From NCBI RefSeq assembly GCF_004348895.1, contig NZ_RRZK01000029.1:248001-312000 (forward strand): a DNA stretch of 64,000 nt, read 5' to 3'. Source of the DNA: Pseudomonas vancouverensis. Lineage in GTDB: Bacteria > Pseudomonadota > Gammaproteobacteria > Pseudomonadales > Pseudomonadaceae. Of this stretch, positions 52,008 through 60,863 are shown piece after piece. The notes under the pieces were generated by a model. That model was not told where the DNA came from. It did not search any database and saw only the letters and a list, made by a program, of their open reading frames with translations. Numbering within the stretch: position 1 is the first letter of the stretch; every line of letters starts with the position of its first letter. The position numbers and the translations under genes are program-made.

Positions 52008-52538
52008 ATGTTCGCAAAACGATTTTCACGCCGGCACTTTTTGTTCGCCAGCGGCGGTCTGGGCGTTGTCGCCCTGGCGTTCGGCCTGCTGCCGAAGTTT
52101 TCCACAGGCAGCGTATTGATCAGCCAGGCCGATGCAGCAGAGGCTTTCGAAGTGACCCACAGCGATCAGGAATGGCACGCCATCCTCAGCGACGAGCAGT
52201 ACGACATTCTCCGCGAGGAGGGCACCGAACGCGCTTACAGCAGCCCGCTGAACGACGAGCACCGCGCCGGCACCTTTGCCTGCGCCGGTTGTGACCTGCC
52301 GCTGTTTTCCTCCGACACCAAGTTCGACAGCCGTACCGGCTGGCCAAGTTTCTGGGCGCCGCTGGACAAGGCGGTGGCGACCCGTCAGGACCGCACCTTC
52401 GGCATGGTCCGCGAAGAGGTGCACTGCCGCCGTTGTGGCGGTCACTTGGGCCATGTCTTCGACGACGGTCCGAAGCCGACCGGACTGCGCTATTGCATGA
52501 ATGGCCTGGCGATGAAGTTCGCCGCGAAAACCGCCTGA
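52008..52538 (+). CDS. msrB: Exported methionine-R-sulfoxide reductase MsrB
   Basis: The 176-residue protein has a twin-arginine signal (FSRRHFLFASGGLGVVALAFG), placing the enzyme outside the cytoplasm. The MsrB domain (about residues 53-172) has structural zinc cysteines C92, C95, C140 and C143, the GWPSFW motif and the catalytic C163 (RYCMNG). No other cysteine is present, so it lacks the usual resolving cysteine and needs an outside thiol reductant; the next gene encodes one. GGAGG lies five bases before the ATG. Confidence 0.9.
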   Translation: MFAKRFSRRHFLFASGGLGVVALAFGLLPKFSTGSVLISQADAAEAFEVTHSDQEWHAILSDEQYDILREEGTERAYSSPLNDEHRAGTFACAGCDLPLFSSDTKFDSRTGWPSFWAPLDKAVATRQDRTFGMVREEVHCRRCGGHLGHVFDDGPKPTGLRYCMNGLAMKFAAKTA

Positions 52539-52571
52539 TTTTCTTCACTCACTTTTTCGCAGGTATTTGCC

Positions 52572-54344
52572 ATGTGGCTTCTGGTCCTCGCCTATCTCGG
52601 TGGTGTGCTGACGATTGTCAGCCCGTGCATCTTGCCGGTCCTGCCGTTCGTCTTTGCCCGCACCGGGCAACCCTTCGTCAAAAGCGGTCTGCCGCTGTTG
52701 GTGGGCATGGCGCTGACCTTCGCCCTGGTGGCAACGCTGGCAGCGGTGGGCGGTGGCTGGGTGGTGCAGCTCAACCAGTACGGGCGCTGGCTGGCGCTGG
52801 TGTTCGTGGCCTTGTTCGGCTTGACCCTGTTGCTGCCACAACTGGCTGAACGCCTGACCCGGCCATTGGTGGCGGCGGGCAGTCGTTTGTCCGAGGCGGC
52901 AGGGGCTGATTCGCGGCCGCGCCCGGGGGCCTCTTTCCTGATCGGTGTGGCCACCGGCCTGTTGTGGGCACCCTGTGCCGGGCCGATCCTCGGCCTGTTG
53001 CTGACCGGCGCAGCGCTGCAAGGCGCGAGCATTGAAACCACCTTGCTGTTGCTGGCCTATGCCGCCGGTGCTGCCACTTCGCTTGCCCTGGCGCTGTTGC
53101 TGGGCGGCAAGGTCTTCACGGCGATGAAACGCTCCATCGGCGCCGGCGAGTGGGTTCGTCGCGGCCTGGGCGCGGCGATGCTGGCCGGTGTCGCGGCCAT
53201 TGCCCTGGGGCTGGATACCGGCATTCTGGCGAAGTTTTCCACAGCGTCGACCGGCGGCATTGAACAGGCACTGGTGGAAAAACTGAGTGGCAAGTCGCCG
53301 CGCAACACGGAATCGCCAGCAGTGCAGATTCCGGCCAGCGAAGGCGCCATGACGGTGGCAGACAAAACCCCGGGCACCTTGCCGGTCGAAGGCCAGCTGC
53401 CGCCGCTGGATGGCGCTGTGCAATGGCTCAACTCGCCACCACTGGATGCCCAGGCTTTGAGGGGCAAGGTCGTGCTGGTGGATTTCTGGACTTACTCCTG
53501 CATCAACTGCCTGCGCTCGCTGCCCTACGTTAAAGCCTGGGCCGAGAAGTACCGCGATCAAGGGCTGGTGGTAATCGGCGTGCACGCTCCCGAGTTCGCC
53601 TTCGAGCGTAACGTCGACAACGTCAGCAAAGCCATGAAGGAACTGGGCATCAACTACCCGGTGGCCATCGATAACGAGTTCAAGATCTGGCGCGCGTTCG
53701 ACAACCAGTACTGGCCGGCGCATTACTTCGCCGATGCTCAGGGGCGTATTCGTTTTCATCACTTCGGTGAGGGCGCCTACGACGAGTCGGAGCGGGTCAT
53801 CCAGCAACTGCTGCGCGAAGCCGGCTCCAAGGTTTCGGACGGCCTGATCAATGCCAAGGCCGACGGTGTGCAGATGGCGCCGGACAGTAACGAGGTGCAG
53901 TCGCCGGAAACCTACGTTGGCTACCAGCGTGCCGAGCATTTCGTCCCCGACACCGCGCTGGTGCCGGACAAGGTCGCCGCTTACAACCCGCCGAAACAAT
54001 TGGCTCTCAACGACTGGAGCTTCGGCGGCCAGTGGCACGTCGGCGCGGAGCGGGCCACCGCCAGTGCGCCGGCCTGCCGCATCGTCTACCGCTTTCACGC
54101 CCGTGACCTGCACCTGGTGCTGGGCCCGGGTGCCGATGGCAAACCAGTACGTTTCAAAGTGCTGATCGACGGCAAGGCGCCGGGCAATGACCACGGCATG
54201 GATGTGGCGCCCGACGGCAGCGGCACGGTCACTGACCAGCGCTTGTATCAACTGGTTCGCCAGAGCGGCGGTGTCGAGGACCGCACCTTCAGCATCGAGT
54301 TTCTCGATCCGGGCGCATCCGCCTACGCGTTCACTTTCGGCTGA
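52572..54344 (+). CDS. dipZ: DipZ: CcdA-like transmembrane electron conduit fused to a thioredoxin-like domain
   Basis: The 590-residue protein has an N-terminal CcdA/DsbD-type membrane domain with the two redox cysteines (C19 in SPCILPVLPF, C135 in APCAGP), a linker (about 220-280), a TlpA-like thioredoxin domain with C310-IN-C313, and a C-terminal beta-rich domain (about 440-590) common in DipZ proteins. It carries electrons from cytoplasmic thioredoxin to the periplasm. Lying between msrB and msrA, it is very probably their dedicated reductant. Confidence 0.9.
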   Translation: MWLLVLAYLGGVLTIVSPCILPVLPFVFARTGQPFVKSGLPLLVGMALTFALVATLAAVGGGWVVQLNQYGRWLALVFVALFGLTLLLPQLAERLTRPLVAAGSRLSEAAGADSRPRPGASFLIGVATGLLWAPCAGPILGLLLTGAALQGASIETTLLLLAYAAGAATSLALALLLGGKVFTAMKRSIGAGEWVRRGLGAAMLAGVAAIALGLDTGILAKFSTASTGGIEQALVEKLSGKSPRNTESPAVQIPASEGAMTVADKTPGTLPVEGQLPPLDGAVQWLNSPPLDAQALRGKVVLVDFWTYSCINCLRSLPYVKAWAEKYRDQGLVVIGVHAPEFAFERNVDNVSKAMKELGINYPVAIDNEFKIWRAFDNQYWPAHYFADAQGRIRFHHFGEGAYDESERVIQQLLREAGSKVSDGLINAKADGVQMAPDSNEVQSPETYVGYQRAEHFVPDTALVPDKVAAYNPPKQLALNDWSFGGQWHVGAERATASAPACRIVYRFHARDLHLVLGPGADGKPVRFKVLIDGKAPGNDHGMDVAPDGSGTVTDQRLYQLVRQSGGVEDRTFSIEFLDPGASAYAFTFG

Positions 54345-54374
54345 TTGCCGTTCAATGTCTCAGGAGTGTGCTTC

Positions 54375-55082
54375 ATGAAAATCCTCTTCACCTGGCGTCG
54401 TACCCTGTTGGGTCTGGCCGCTGCCGGTCTGATCACGCAAGTGTCGGCGTTCTCCTTTGGCGGGGCTGAAGACGCGGTGAAACTGCCGCCGCCGGCCCTC
54501 GACGAAAGCACCCAGGCCCACAGCGAAACCGCGGTGTTCGCCGGTGGCTGTTTCTGGGGTGTGCAGGGCGTGTTCCAGCATGTCAAAGGCGTAAAAAATG
54601 CCGTGTCCGGTTACGCCGGGGGCGCGGCCAATACTGCGCAATACGAGCGGGTCAGCGACGGCAATACCGGGCATGCGGAATCGGTGGAAGTGACCTTCGA
54701 CCCGAGCCAGGTCAGCTACGGCACCCTGTTGCAAATCTATTTCTCGGTGGCGCACAACCCGACCGAACTCAACCGCCAGGGACCGGACAGCGGCACCCAG
54801 TACCGTTCGGCAATTTTCATCAAGAGCCCCGAGCAGCAACGGGTCGCGCAGGCCTACATCACCCAGCTCGACGCAGCCCACGCCTTCGACAAACCGATCG
54901 TGACCAAACTGGAATCCTTCAACGGTTTCTACCCGGCCGAAGAAGAGCATCAGGACTTTCTCACCGAGCACCCGACCTATCCGTACATCGTGATCAACGA
55001 TTTGCCAAAAGTGGCGCAATTGAAACAGCTTTACCCGCAGCGTTACTCGGAACAACCGGTGCTGGTGAAGGCGCAGATGTGA
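54375..55082 (+). CDS. msrA: Exported methionine-S-sulfoxide reductase MsrA
   Basis: The 235-residue protein has a signal peptide (MKILFTWRRTLLGLAAAGLITQVSA, with a twin-Arg) and an MsrA domain with the catalytic C59 in GGCFWG, plus GYAGG and the conserved EVTFDPSQVSY. There is no second cysteine, so like MsrB here it is a one-cysteine enzyme that needs an external reductant. AGGAG lies eight bases before the ATG. Last gene of the operon. A cytoplasmic MsrA is expected elsewhere in the genome. Confidence 0.9.
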   Translation: MKILFTWRRTLLGLAAAGLITQVSAFSFGGAEDAVKLPPPALDESTQAHSETAVFAGGCFWGVQGVFQHVKGVKNAVSGYAGGAANTAQYERVSDGNTGHAESVEVTFDPSQVSYGTLLQIYFSVAHNPTELNRQGPDSGTQYRSAIFIKSPEQQRVAQAYITQLDAAHAFDKPIVTKLESFNGFYPAEEEHQDFLTEHPTYPYIVINDLPKVAQLKQLYPQRYSEQPVLVKAQM

Positions 55083-55090
55083 AGGCGGGC

Positions 55091-55117
55091 GGGGTGAGCG
55101 CCGGTGACGCTCACCCC
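55091..55117. terminator. Hairpin at the msrA/GGDEF convergence
   Basis: Perfect 10-bp arms GGGGTGAGCG and CGCTCACCCC around a 7-base loop, eight bases after msrA and overlapping the stop of the convergent GGDEF gene. There is no T-tract, so it may act as a transcript-end structure rather than a classic terminator. Confidence 0.55.
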
Positions 55118-56124
55118 GAAATGATGTTCTTGCCAGCGATTTTCGACTGATACAACGCCCGATCCGAGCGCGCCATCAAGCCGGTCTGCTGTTCCTCATC
55201 AAAACGCTCGACCACGCCAAAACTCATGGTCACCTGGAAGTCACCCACCGTCATCAGGTCCTCCAGGCCCTGACGGATTTCGGCGGCGCGCAGCCTGGCC
55301 TCGGTCAACGAAGTATTGGGCAGGATCAGGATGAACTCGTCGCCGCCCCAGCGTGCCAGCAGGTCAGCGTCGTGCACGAATCGTTTGATGTTCTCGACCA
55401 CGTGGGTCAACGCCGCATCACCGATGGCATGGCCGTAGTGATCGTTGATGGTCTTGAAGTCGTCGATGTCCATGGCGATCAGCGACAACGGTTCGCGGAA
55501 GCGTTGCGCCCGATCACAGGCCTGGGGCAGGACCTGCTCGAGGCGATAGCGATTGGCGATGGAGGTGAGAGTGTCGGTCTCGGCCAGCCGGCGGTTTTCT
55601 TCGAGCTGCAATTGCAGTTGCCGGTTGACCCGTGACAGTTCGCGGGTGCGTTCTTCAATCAGCGCTTCGAGGGAGTGATTGCGCCGCTCAAGGGTTTCGA
55701 ACAGGCGTCTCGAGTCTTCGATGCTGCGGTGTGCGCCGATCATCCGTGCCACTGAGCCGTCGGCATTGCGCGCCAGGATGTGGCCGCGATCCTCGATCCA
55801 CAGGTAGTTGCCGTCGTGCATGCGGCAGCGGTATTCGGCCTGATAACCGTCTGCCCGTTGGCTGAGGTAGTCGTCGAACGCCGCCATGACCCGTGGATAG
55901 TCCTCGGGGTGAATGACGTTCTCCCAGGTCAGCACGTTGTTATCCAGGGAGTGCGGCGTGTAGCCGAGCATTTCGTACCAGCGTGCGGTGCGGTAGACGT
56001 AGCCGGTGTTGGCATTCCAGTCCCAGATGCCGTCGCTGATCAGCTCCATCAGCGCATGCAGCACGCCGTCGTTCATGTCCGCCACATCGAACTTCAGCGG
56101 TTCGATATTTGATGCTTCCCCCAT
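55111..56124 (-). CDS. PAS-GGDEF diguanylate cyclase
   Basis: The 337-residue protein has a PAS/PAC sensor (about residues 15-140; GIWDWNANTGYVYRTARWYEMLGY, with YRCRMHDGNYLWIEDRG), a coiled-coil linker (about 145-180) and a GGDEF domain (about 185-337) with an intact active-site GGDEF (LLARWGGDEFILIL). It should make cyclic di-GMP. No membrane segment is seen. I chose MGEASNIEP as start. Confidence 0.87.
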   Translation of the reverse strand: MGEASNIEPLKFDVADMNDGVLHALMELISDGIWDWNANTGYVYRTARWYEMLGYTPHSLDNNVLTWENVIHPEDYPRVMAAFDDYLSQRADGYQAEYRCRMHDGNYLWIEDRGHILARNADGSVARMIGAHRSIEDSRRLFETLERRNHSLEALIEERTRELSRVNRQLQLQLEENRRLAETDTLTSIANRYRLEQVLPQACDRAQRFREPLSLIAMDIDDFKTINDHYGHAIGDAALTHVVENIKRFVHDADLLARWGGDEFILILPNTSLTEARLRAAEIRQGLEDLMTVGDFQVTMSFGVVERFDEEQQTGLMARSDRALYQSKIAGKNIISG

Positions 56125-56194
56125 CAAGGCTCTCCCTGTCGTCGATAAACCTGACTCATCAGTCGGCAGAGTAGTGCAAGGTGGATCCAATCGC

Positions 56195-57100
56195 CTAGTG
56201 CTTGCCCCACATCTGCATGGCAAAGTCGACGAAACGACGCAGTTTCGGCAAACGGTAGCGATCCTGCGCGTAAATCAGGTGCAGCGGGCGGCTCGGTGGC
56301 AGGTATTGCGGCATCAGCGCCACCAGTTTGCCGTCCCTCAAGTCCTGTTCGACCAGGGCGTCGGGCATCGTCACGATGCCCATGCCGGTGCGCGCGGCCT
56401 GATGCAGACCGGCCGAGCTGTTGATCAGCATCGGTCCGCTGACCGTCACGCTGACTTCACCGTTCGGGCCGATCAGACGCCATTCCTTGACCGCCGATTG
56501 CCAGTCGTCCCCGGCCGGATAAGCGAAGGACAGGCAGTCGTGGTGTTGCAGATCCTCGGGCTTTTCCGGGGTGCCTTTGCGTGCGAGATAGTCCGGCGAT
56601 GCGCACATGGTCAGGGTGTAGTCGATCAGCGGCCGGGCGATCAGGCTGGAGGGCTCCAGTGCGCCGAGGCGAAACGCCACGTCGAGGTCGTTTTCCAGCA
56701 ACAGCGGGCGGCGGTTGGTCAGTACCACGTCGAGCTTCACCCGCGGGTTCTGCAGGCTGAATTCGCTCAGGGCCGGGGCCAGGCGCTCGGTGCCGAACGT
56801 CAGCGGCGCGGTGATGCGCAGGGTGCCGCCGGGCTCGTCCAGCGCCTGCTCTGCCAGACGCTCGGAATCCTCCACCAGCCCCAACACTTCAAGGCAGCGC
56901 TGATAGTAGGCCGCGCCGAACTCGGTCAGGCGTTGCCGGCGGGTGGTGCGGTTGAGCAAGCGCACGCCCAGGCGCTGCTCCAGGGCCTTGAGGTGATTGC
57001 CGACCATGGTCGTGGACATGCCGGACTGCAACGCGGCGGCGGTCATGCTGCCGGCTTCTACCACCCGGACGTAAACGGTCATTGCCTGGAACAGATCCAT
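56195..57100 (-). CDS. LysR-family transcriptional regulator
   Basis: The 301-residue protein has an N-terminal helix-turn-helix (residues 1-60; MDLFQAMTVYVRVVEAGSMTAAALQSGMSTTMVGNHLKALEQRLG) and an effector domain (about 88-290), in the CrgA-like group. It is divergent from the class III aminotransferase gene, 101 bases apart, and probably controls it. ATG 57100 is preferred to an upstream TTG. Confidence 0.87.
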   Translation of the reverse strand: MDLFQAMTVYVRVVEAGSMTAAALQSGMSTTMVGNHLKALEQRLGVRLLNRTTRRQRLTEFGAAYYQRCLEVLGLVEDSERLAEQALDEPGGTLRITAPLTFGTERLAPALSEFSLQNPRVKLDVVLTNRRPLLLENDLDVAFRLGALEPSSLIARPLIDYTLTMCASPDYLARKGTPEKPEDLQHHDCLSFAYPAGDDWQSAVKEWRLIGPNGEVSVTVSGPMLINSSAGLHQAARTGMGIVTMPDALVEQDLRDGKLVALMPQYLPPSRPLHLIYAQDRYRLPKLRRFVDFAMQMWGKH

Positions 57101-57201
57101 TATCAAGCCTGACTTTAAAATGATTGAAGTTTTACCGAGTTTATCCAGTTCTGCTGGCTAACCATACTGGCACGACACCGACCTTGCTGGAGCCTGATGC
57201 C

Positions 57202-58392
57202 ATGACCGCCGCCTGCCTGATGAGCACTTACCAACCCCTGGCCCTGAGTTTCAACAAGGGTCTGGGCACACGCCTGTGGGATCAGACCGGGCGCGAGTAT
57301 CTGGACGCGGTGGCGGGCGTGGCGGTGACCAACGTTGGCCATTCCCACCCGAAAATCGTCGCCGCCATCACCGAACAGGCCGGGCTGCTGCTGCACACCT
57401 CCAACCTCTACAGCATCGACTGGCAACAGCAACTGGCGCAGAAACTGACGCGGCTGGCGGGCATGGACCGGGCGTTTTTCAACAACTCCGGTGCCGAAGC
57501 CAACGAGACTGCACTGAAGATTGCCCGGCTGTACGGCTGGCACAAAGGCATCGAACAGCCGCTGGTGGTGGTGATGGAAAATGCCTTCCACGGCCGTACC
57601 CTCGGCACCCTGTCGGCCAGCGACGGCCCGGCGGTGCGCCTGGGTTTCAACAAGTTGCCGGGGGATTTCCTCAAGGTGCCCTTTGGCGATCTCAAGGCAC
57701 TGGAGGCGCTGCAACAGGCCCATGGATCGCGCATCGTCGCCATCCTGATGGAGCCGATTCAGGGCGAGAGCGGTGTGCAGCTGGCACCACCGGGTTACCT
57801 CAAGGCGGTGCGCGAACTGTGCAACCGGCGCTCATGGCTGTTGATGCTCGACGAGATCCAGACCGGCATCGGTCGCACCGGCCAGTGGTTCGCCTTCCAG
57901 CACGAAGGCATCGTGCCCGATGTCATGACCCTGGCCAAAGGCCTGGGCAACGGCGTGCCCATCGGCGCCTGCCTGGCCCGGGGCAAGGCGGCTGAACTGT
58001 TCACCCCCGGCAGCCACGGCAGCACCTTCGGCGGCAATCCGCTGGCGTGCAGGGTCGGTTGCACCGTGCTGGACATCATCGAAGAGCAAGGCCTGCTGGA
58101 CAACGCGCGGCTGCAAGGCGAACGACTGCTCGGCAGATTGCGCACAGAGCTGGCGGACAACCCCAACGTATCGGCGCTTCGCGGGCAGGGGCTGATGATT
58201 GGCATCGAACTCAAGCAACCGATCCGCGACCTGAGCCTGATCGCCGCGCGGGATCACGGTCTGCTGATCAACGTAACGCGTGGGCAAGTCATCCGCTTAC
58301 TGCCGCCGCTGACCATCGATGAGCGGGAGGTGGAGATGATTGTCAGAGGGGTGAGTGCGGTGCTGACACCAACTTGGGATGAGCCTCAGTAG
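57202..58392 (+). CDS. Class III aminotransferase (acetylornithine aminotransferase-like)
   Basis: The 396-residue PLP enzyme has the PLP lysine at K246 (TLAKGLGNGVPIGA), the aspartate in MLDEIQTGIGRTG, and phosphate-binding NNSGAEANE. Sequence and length fit acetylornithine/succinylornithine aminotransferases (ArgD/AstC), used in arginine metabolism, but this copy is not in an arg or ast cluster and may have another omega-amino substrate. A LysR gene is divergent. The last seven bases overlap the 3' end of yoeB on the other strand. Confidence 0.85.
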   Translation: MTAACLMSTYQPLALSFNKGLGTRLWDQTGREYLDAVAGVAVTNVGHSHPKIVAAITEQAGLLLHTSNLYSIDWQQQLAQKLTRLAGMDRAFFNNSGAEANETALKIARLYGWHKGIEQPLVVVMENAFHGRTLGTLSASDGPAVRLGFNKLPGDFLKVPFGDLKALEALQQAHGSRIVAILMEPIQGESGVQLAPPGYLKAVRELCNRRSWLLMLDEIQTGIGRTGQWFAFQHEGIVPDVMTLAKGLGNGVPIGACLARGKAAELFTPGSHGSTFGGNPLACRVGCTVLDIIEEQGLLDNARLQGERLLGRLRTELADNPNVSALRGQGLMIGIELKQPIRDLSLIAARDHGLLINVTRGQVIRLLPPLTIDEREVEMIVRGVSAVLTPTWDEPQ

Positions 58393-58640
58393 TGGTACCT
58401 GCACATCACGACCCGTAGCTCGCCGTCTTCAACCGTGTAGACCAACCGATGCTCAGCAGTAATCCGTCGTGACCAGAAGCCGCTCAGGTTGTGTTTGAGC
58501 GGTTCTGGTTTGCCCAGGCCGTTGAAGGGGTCGCGTTGAATGGCTTTGATCAGCAAATTGATTCGTTTAAGCCCGGCCTTGTCGTTCTGCTGGAACCATA
58601 GATAGTCGTCCCAGCCTTCTGGCGTGAACTCGATATTCAT
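58386..58640 (-). CDS. yoeB: YoeB-type mRNA interferase toxin
   Basis: The 84-residue toxin matches YoeB over its full length. The catalytic residues known from E. coli YoeB fall at identical positions: E46, R65 and H83, with the terminal Y84. The protein cleaves mRNA on the ribosome when free of antitoxin. It overlaps the antitoxin gene by four bases, the usual coupled arrangement. Confidence 0.93.
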   Translation of the reverse strand: MNIEFTPEGWDDYLWFQQNDKAGLKRINLLIKAIQRDPFNGLGKPEPLKHNLSGFWSRRITAEHRLVYTVEDGELRVVMCRYHY

Positions 58641-58891
58641 TCTTCGATCAGTTGCCTGGACTTGGTTTTCCCGGCTCGCAAGTTGCCTATTGATTTGATC
58701 AGGCGTTCGGCGTTCGCCGGGGAGCGCAGCAGATAGGCGGTTTCTTCCAGAGCGTTGTATTCCGCCAGTGACATCATTACCACGGGCTCGCCTTTCTGGC
58801 GGGTTACCAGTAACGGCGCTCGGTCTTCATTGACGCGATCCATGGTTTCCGCCAAATGCGCTCGTGCAGTGGTGTAATTAATGGTTTGCAT
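58637..58891 (-). CDS. yefM: YefM-type antitoxin
   Basis: The 84-residue Phd/YefM antitoxin begins MQTINYTTARAHLAETMDRV (the DNA-binding and dimer part, residues 1-55) and ends with a flexible toxin-binding tail (NLRAGKTKSRQLIEE). It neutralises YoeB and represses the operon. I chose the ATG that gives the usual family length; the frame runs upstream. Paired TGTAC sites lie just before the start. Confidence 0.92.
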   Translation of the reverse strand: MQTINYTTARAHLAETMDRVNEDRAPLLVTRQKGEPVVMMSLAEYNALEETAYLLRSPANAERLIKSIGNLRAGKTKSRQLIEE

Positions 58892-58919
58892 GGCGTAGTC
58901 CTCGTTGGATGCAAAGAAC

Positions 58920-58936
58920 GTACAGAAATGAGTACA
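58920..58936. promoter_or_regulatory. YefM operator candidate
   Basis: On the minus strand TGTAC occurs twice, 12 bases apart (TGTACTCATTTCTGTAC), 29-45 bases before the yefM start. E. coli YefM-YoeB binds palindromes with TGTACA cores, so this is the probable autoregulatory site. Confidence 0.65.
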
Positions 58937-59059
58937 GGATGACAAGGTAATATCTCCGAGTGGTCATAGCGCAGGGGCGCATCAAGATTCGCTCCGAGTA
59001 TCGTAGAAACCTCATCGAGACGTTTCCGTAATGGGTGTAGTCCAATTCCGTTTCCGCGT

Positions 59060-59644
59060 TCACCCGACTCTCCTCGCCTTGACCTTCGCCCGCCAGTGCC
59101 GAACCAGCGCGATCACCAGCGCCAACACCAGCACCCCCAGGGCGATGGGCAATCGATAGGGTTTCAGGTTGCCCAGCCAGCTCTCCAGCGCTTGCCCGGC
59201 CCAGTAGCCGGCGCTGGCGATCACCGTCGCCCAGACCAGGGCGCCCAAGGCGTTCAGCAGGCTGAAGCGTATCGGCGACAAGCCGCTGGCGCCGATCACC
59301 ATGGGTCCGACCAGGCGCATGCCGTACAGGAAGCGTACGGCGAACACCGAAGTCGAGGGGTAGCGATGGATCAGTTTGGTCACCCGCTCGATGGCCGCCT
59401 GTTTGCGCTTGAGTCGCGGCAACAGGCGGGCGCCGGAGTAGCGCCCGGTCCAGAACAGTATCTGGTCGCCGAGCATCCCGCCCAGGCTCGCCCAGCCGAT
59501 CACCGGCCAGAGTTGCAGCAGGTGTTGGTGTGCGGCCATGCCGGCGAGGAGCAGGATGGTCTCGCCCTCGATCAGGCAACCGAGGAACACCGCCCAGTAG
59601 CCGTAGGTGGCGAGCAGGTAGTTGAAATCCATGTGTTCGAACAA
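59060..59644 (-). CDS. DedA/SNARE-associated family membrane protein
   Basis: The 194-residue protein has four to five membrane segments and the DedA signatures (LAGMAAHQ...GDQILFWTGRYSG and VRFLYGMRLVGPMVIGASGL). DedA proteins are inner-membrane lipid flippase or transport proteins needed for envelope and proton-motive-force homeostasis. TTG 59644 is taken as start because GGAGG lies eight bases before it; an ATG four codons later would be 20 bases from that site. Confidence 0.83.
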   Translation of the reverse strand: MFEHMDFNYLLATYGYWAVFLGCLIEGETILLLAGMAAHQHLLQLWPVIGWASLGGMLGDQILFWTGRYSGARLLPRLKRKQAAIERVTKLIHRYPSTSVFAVRFLYGMRLVGPMVIGASGLSPIRFSLLNALGALVWATVIASAGYWAGQALESWLGNLKPYRLPIALGVLVLALVIALVRHWRAKVKARRVG

Positions 59645-59792
59645 CGGCGTTCCCTCCGAGCTCTTCGTTCGCAGTGTGGCAGACGAATACTCAGATGCCG
59701 GCTAGGCTTCGCAGTTTCATCTGCATTCGCTGGAGTCCTGTCAGCGGAACCCGCAGAATCGACGCTCACTCAAGGGCAAGGAGCTCCAACAG

Positions 59793-60863
59793 GTGCAAGT
59801 TCGAATTGTGTTACTCATGGCGATGGGCATCGCTTCAGGCGCAATGGCCGCCACCGAGGCGCCAGGCATTCCCGGGCAATACACCTTGCAAGCGCGGGAA
59901 ATCAACTCGCGGCTGCTGTTGGAGCCGGACAACACCTTCAGTGCGATGATCGAATACGCCGGCGCCCAAGGTTCGGCCAAGGGGCACTGGCAACAGGTCG
60001 GCGATACCTTGAAGCTGACCAGTGATGTGGTTGAGCCACCCGCGGAAAACCTGCTGTTCGACCTCAGCCGCAGCCGCAGTCTGGCTGAGCTGACAGACCC
60101 CGTCGCGAGCAAACAGGCACAAGGCAACTATGTGCTGAACCTGCGTTATGCGCGCTCAAGCCCGGTGCCGACCATTGCCCCGGTGACCGTGGTGTTCGAA
60201 TTCAATCAAGGGCCCGAAACCCGATTGCAATGGAACAACTCCGTGGCCCGGCGCCTGTACCTGCCTTTTTCCGAGCAGCGCAGCCTGACCCGGGTCGGCT
60301 TCCAGGCCGCCGGGGATCAGCCGGTGCAGTGGTTTGCCATTGATCCGCAGACCCGCACACTGACCCTGGACTGGAAGGTCGATCGCGCGAACGGGCAGAT
60401 GAGCTACGACAAGCCGCAAGAATTCAATCTCGCCCAGTCACAGCAGTATTTGCGCAATGCCCCGCGAGAACTGACGCGAATCAAGGACAGCTACATCCTG
60501 TCGATGAACTACGGGGTTGCCGCCGAGCCCCCGCCGATCAAGCCTGTGGATATCTTCTGGTCGTTCAGCGACGGTACGCAAGCGACAGAGCGTTGGACCG
60601 ACTCACAGCAGAAGCAGTTGCTCACACCCGTTGCGACCGGCAAGAGCCTGCAGAAACTGGGGGTGAAATCGGCGGCCGATGCCAACCCGCAATGGTTCGA
60701 CGTCACGCCTGACAGTCGCAGCCTCGACCTGATGTGGGACGTGAAGGTCAACCAGGCGCAATTGCGCGACCTCTCCGACATCTTCAAGACCCTGCAACTG
60801 AACGTTAAAAACGAGTGCCTGGAAGTCGACCTGGGCAACGGCCTGGCCTGCTACCGCAAGTAG
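59793..60863 (+). CDS. Exported hypothetical protein
   Basis: The 356-residue protein has a short signal peptide (MQVRIVLLMAMGIASGAMAA). A beta-rich first domain resembles a small lipocalin-like module (GQYTLQAREINSRLLLEPDNTFSAMIEYAGAQGSAKGHW). Two similar later segments (VTVVFEFNQGPETRLQWNN...LTRVGFQAAGDQPVQWFAIDP and VDIFWSFSDGTQATERWTD...LQKLGVKSAADANPQWFDVTP) form an internal duplication. The start is GTG with AAGGAG nine bases before it. I do not recognise a family; it is probably periplasmic. Confidence 0.72.
   Translation: MQVRIVLLMAMGIASGAMAATEAPGIPGQYTLQAREINSRLLLEPDNTFSAMIEYAGAQGSAKGHWQQVGDTLKLTSDVVEPPAENLLFDLSRSRSLAELTDPVASKQAQGNYVLNLRYARSSPVPTIAPVTVVFEFNQGPETRLQWNNSVARRLYLPFSEQRSLTRVGFQAAGDQPVQWFAIDPQTRTLTLDWKVDRANGQMSYDKPQEFNLAQSQQYLRNAPRELTRIKDSYILSMNYGVAAEPPPIKPVDIFWSFSDGTQATERWTDSQQKQLLTPVATGKSLQKLGVKSAADANPQWFDVTPDSRSLDLMWDVKVNQAQLRDLSDIFKTLQLNVKNECLEVDLGNGLACYRK

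Noticed and set aside
58878..59579. 233-residue minus-strand open frame overlapping DedA and yefM
   Set aside because: Runs through two recognised genes in another frame and is Arg/Pro-rich without motifs; shadow frame.
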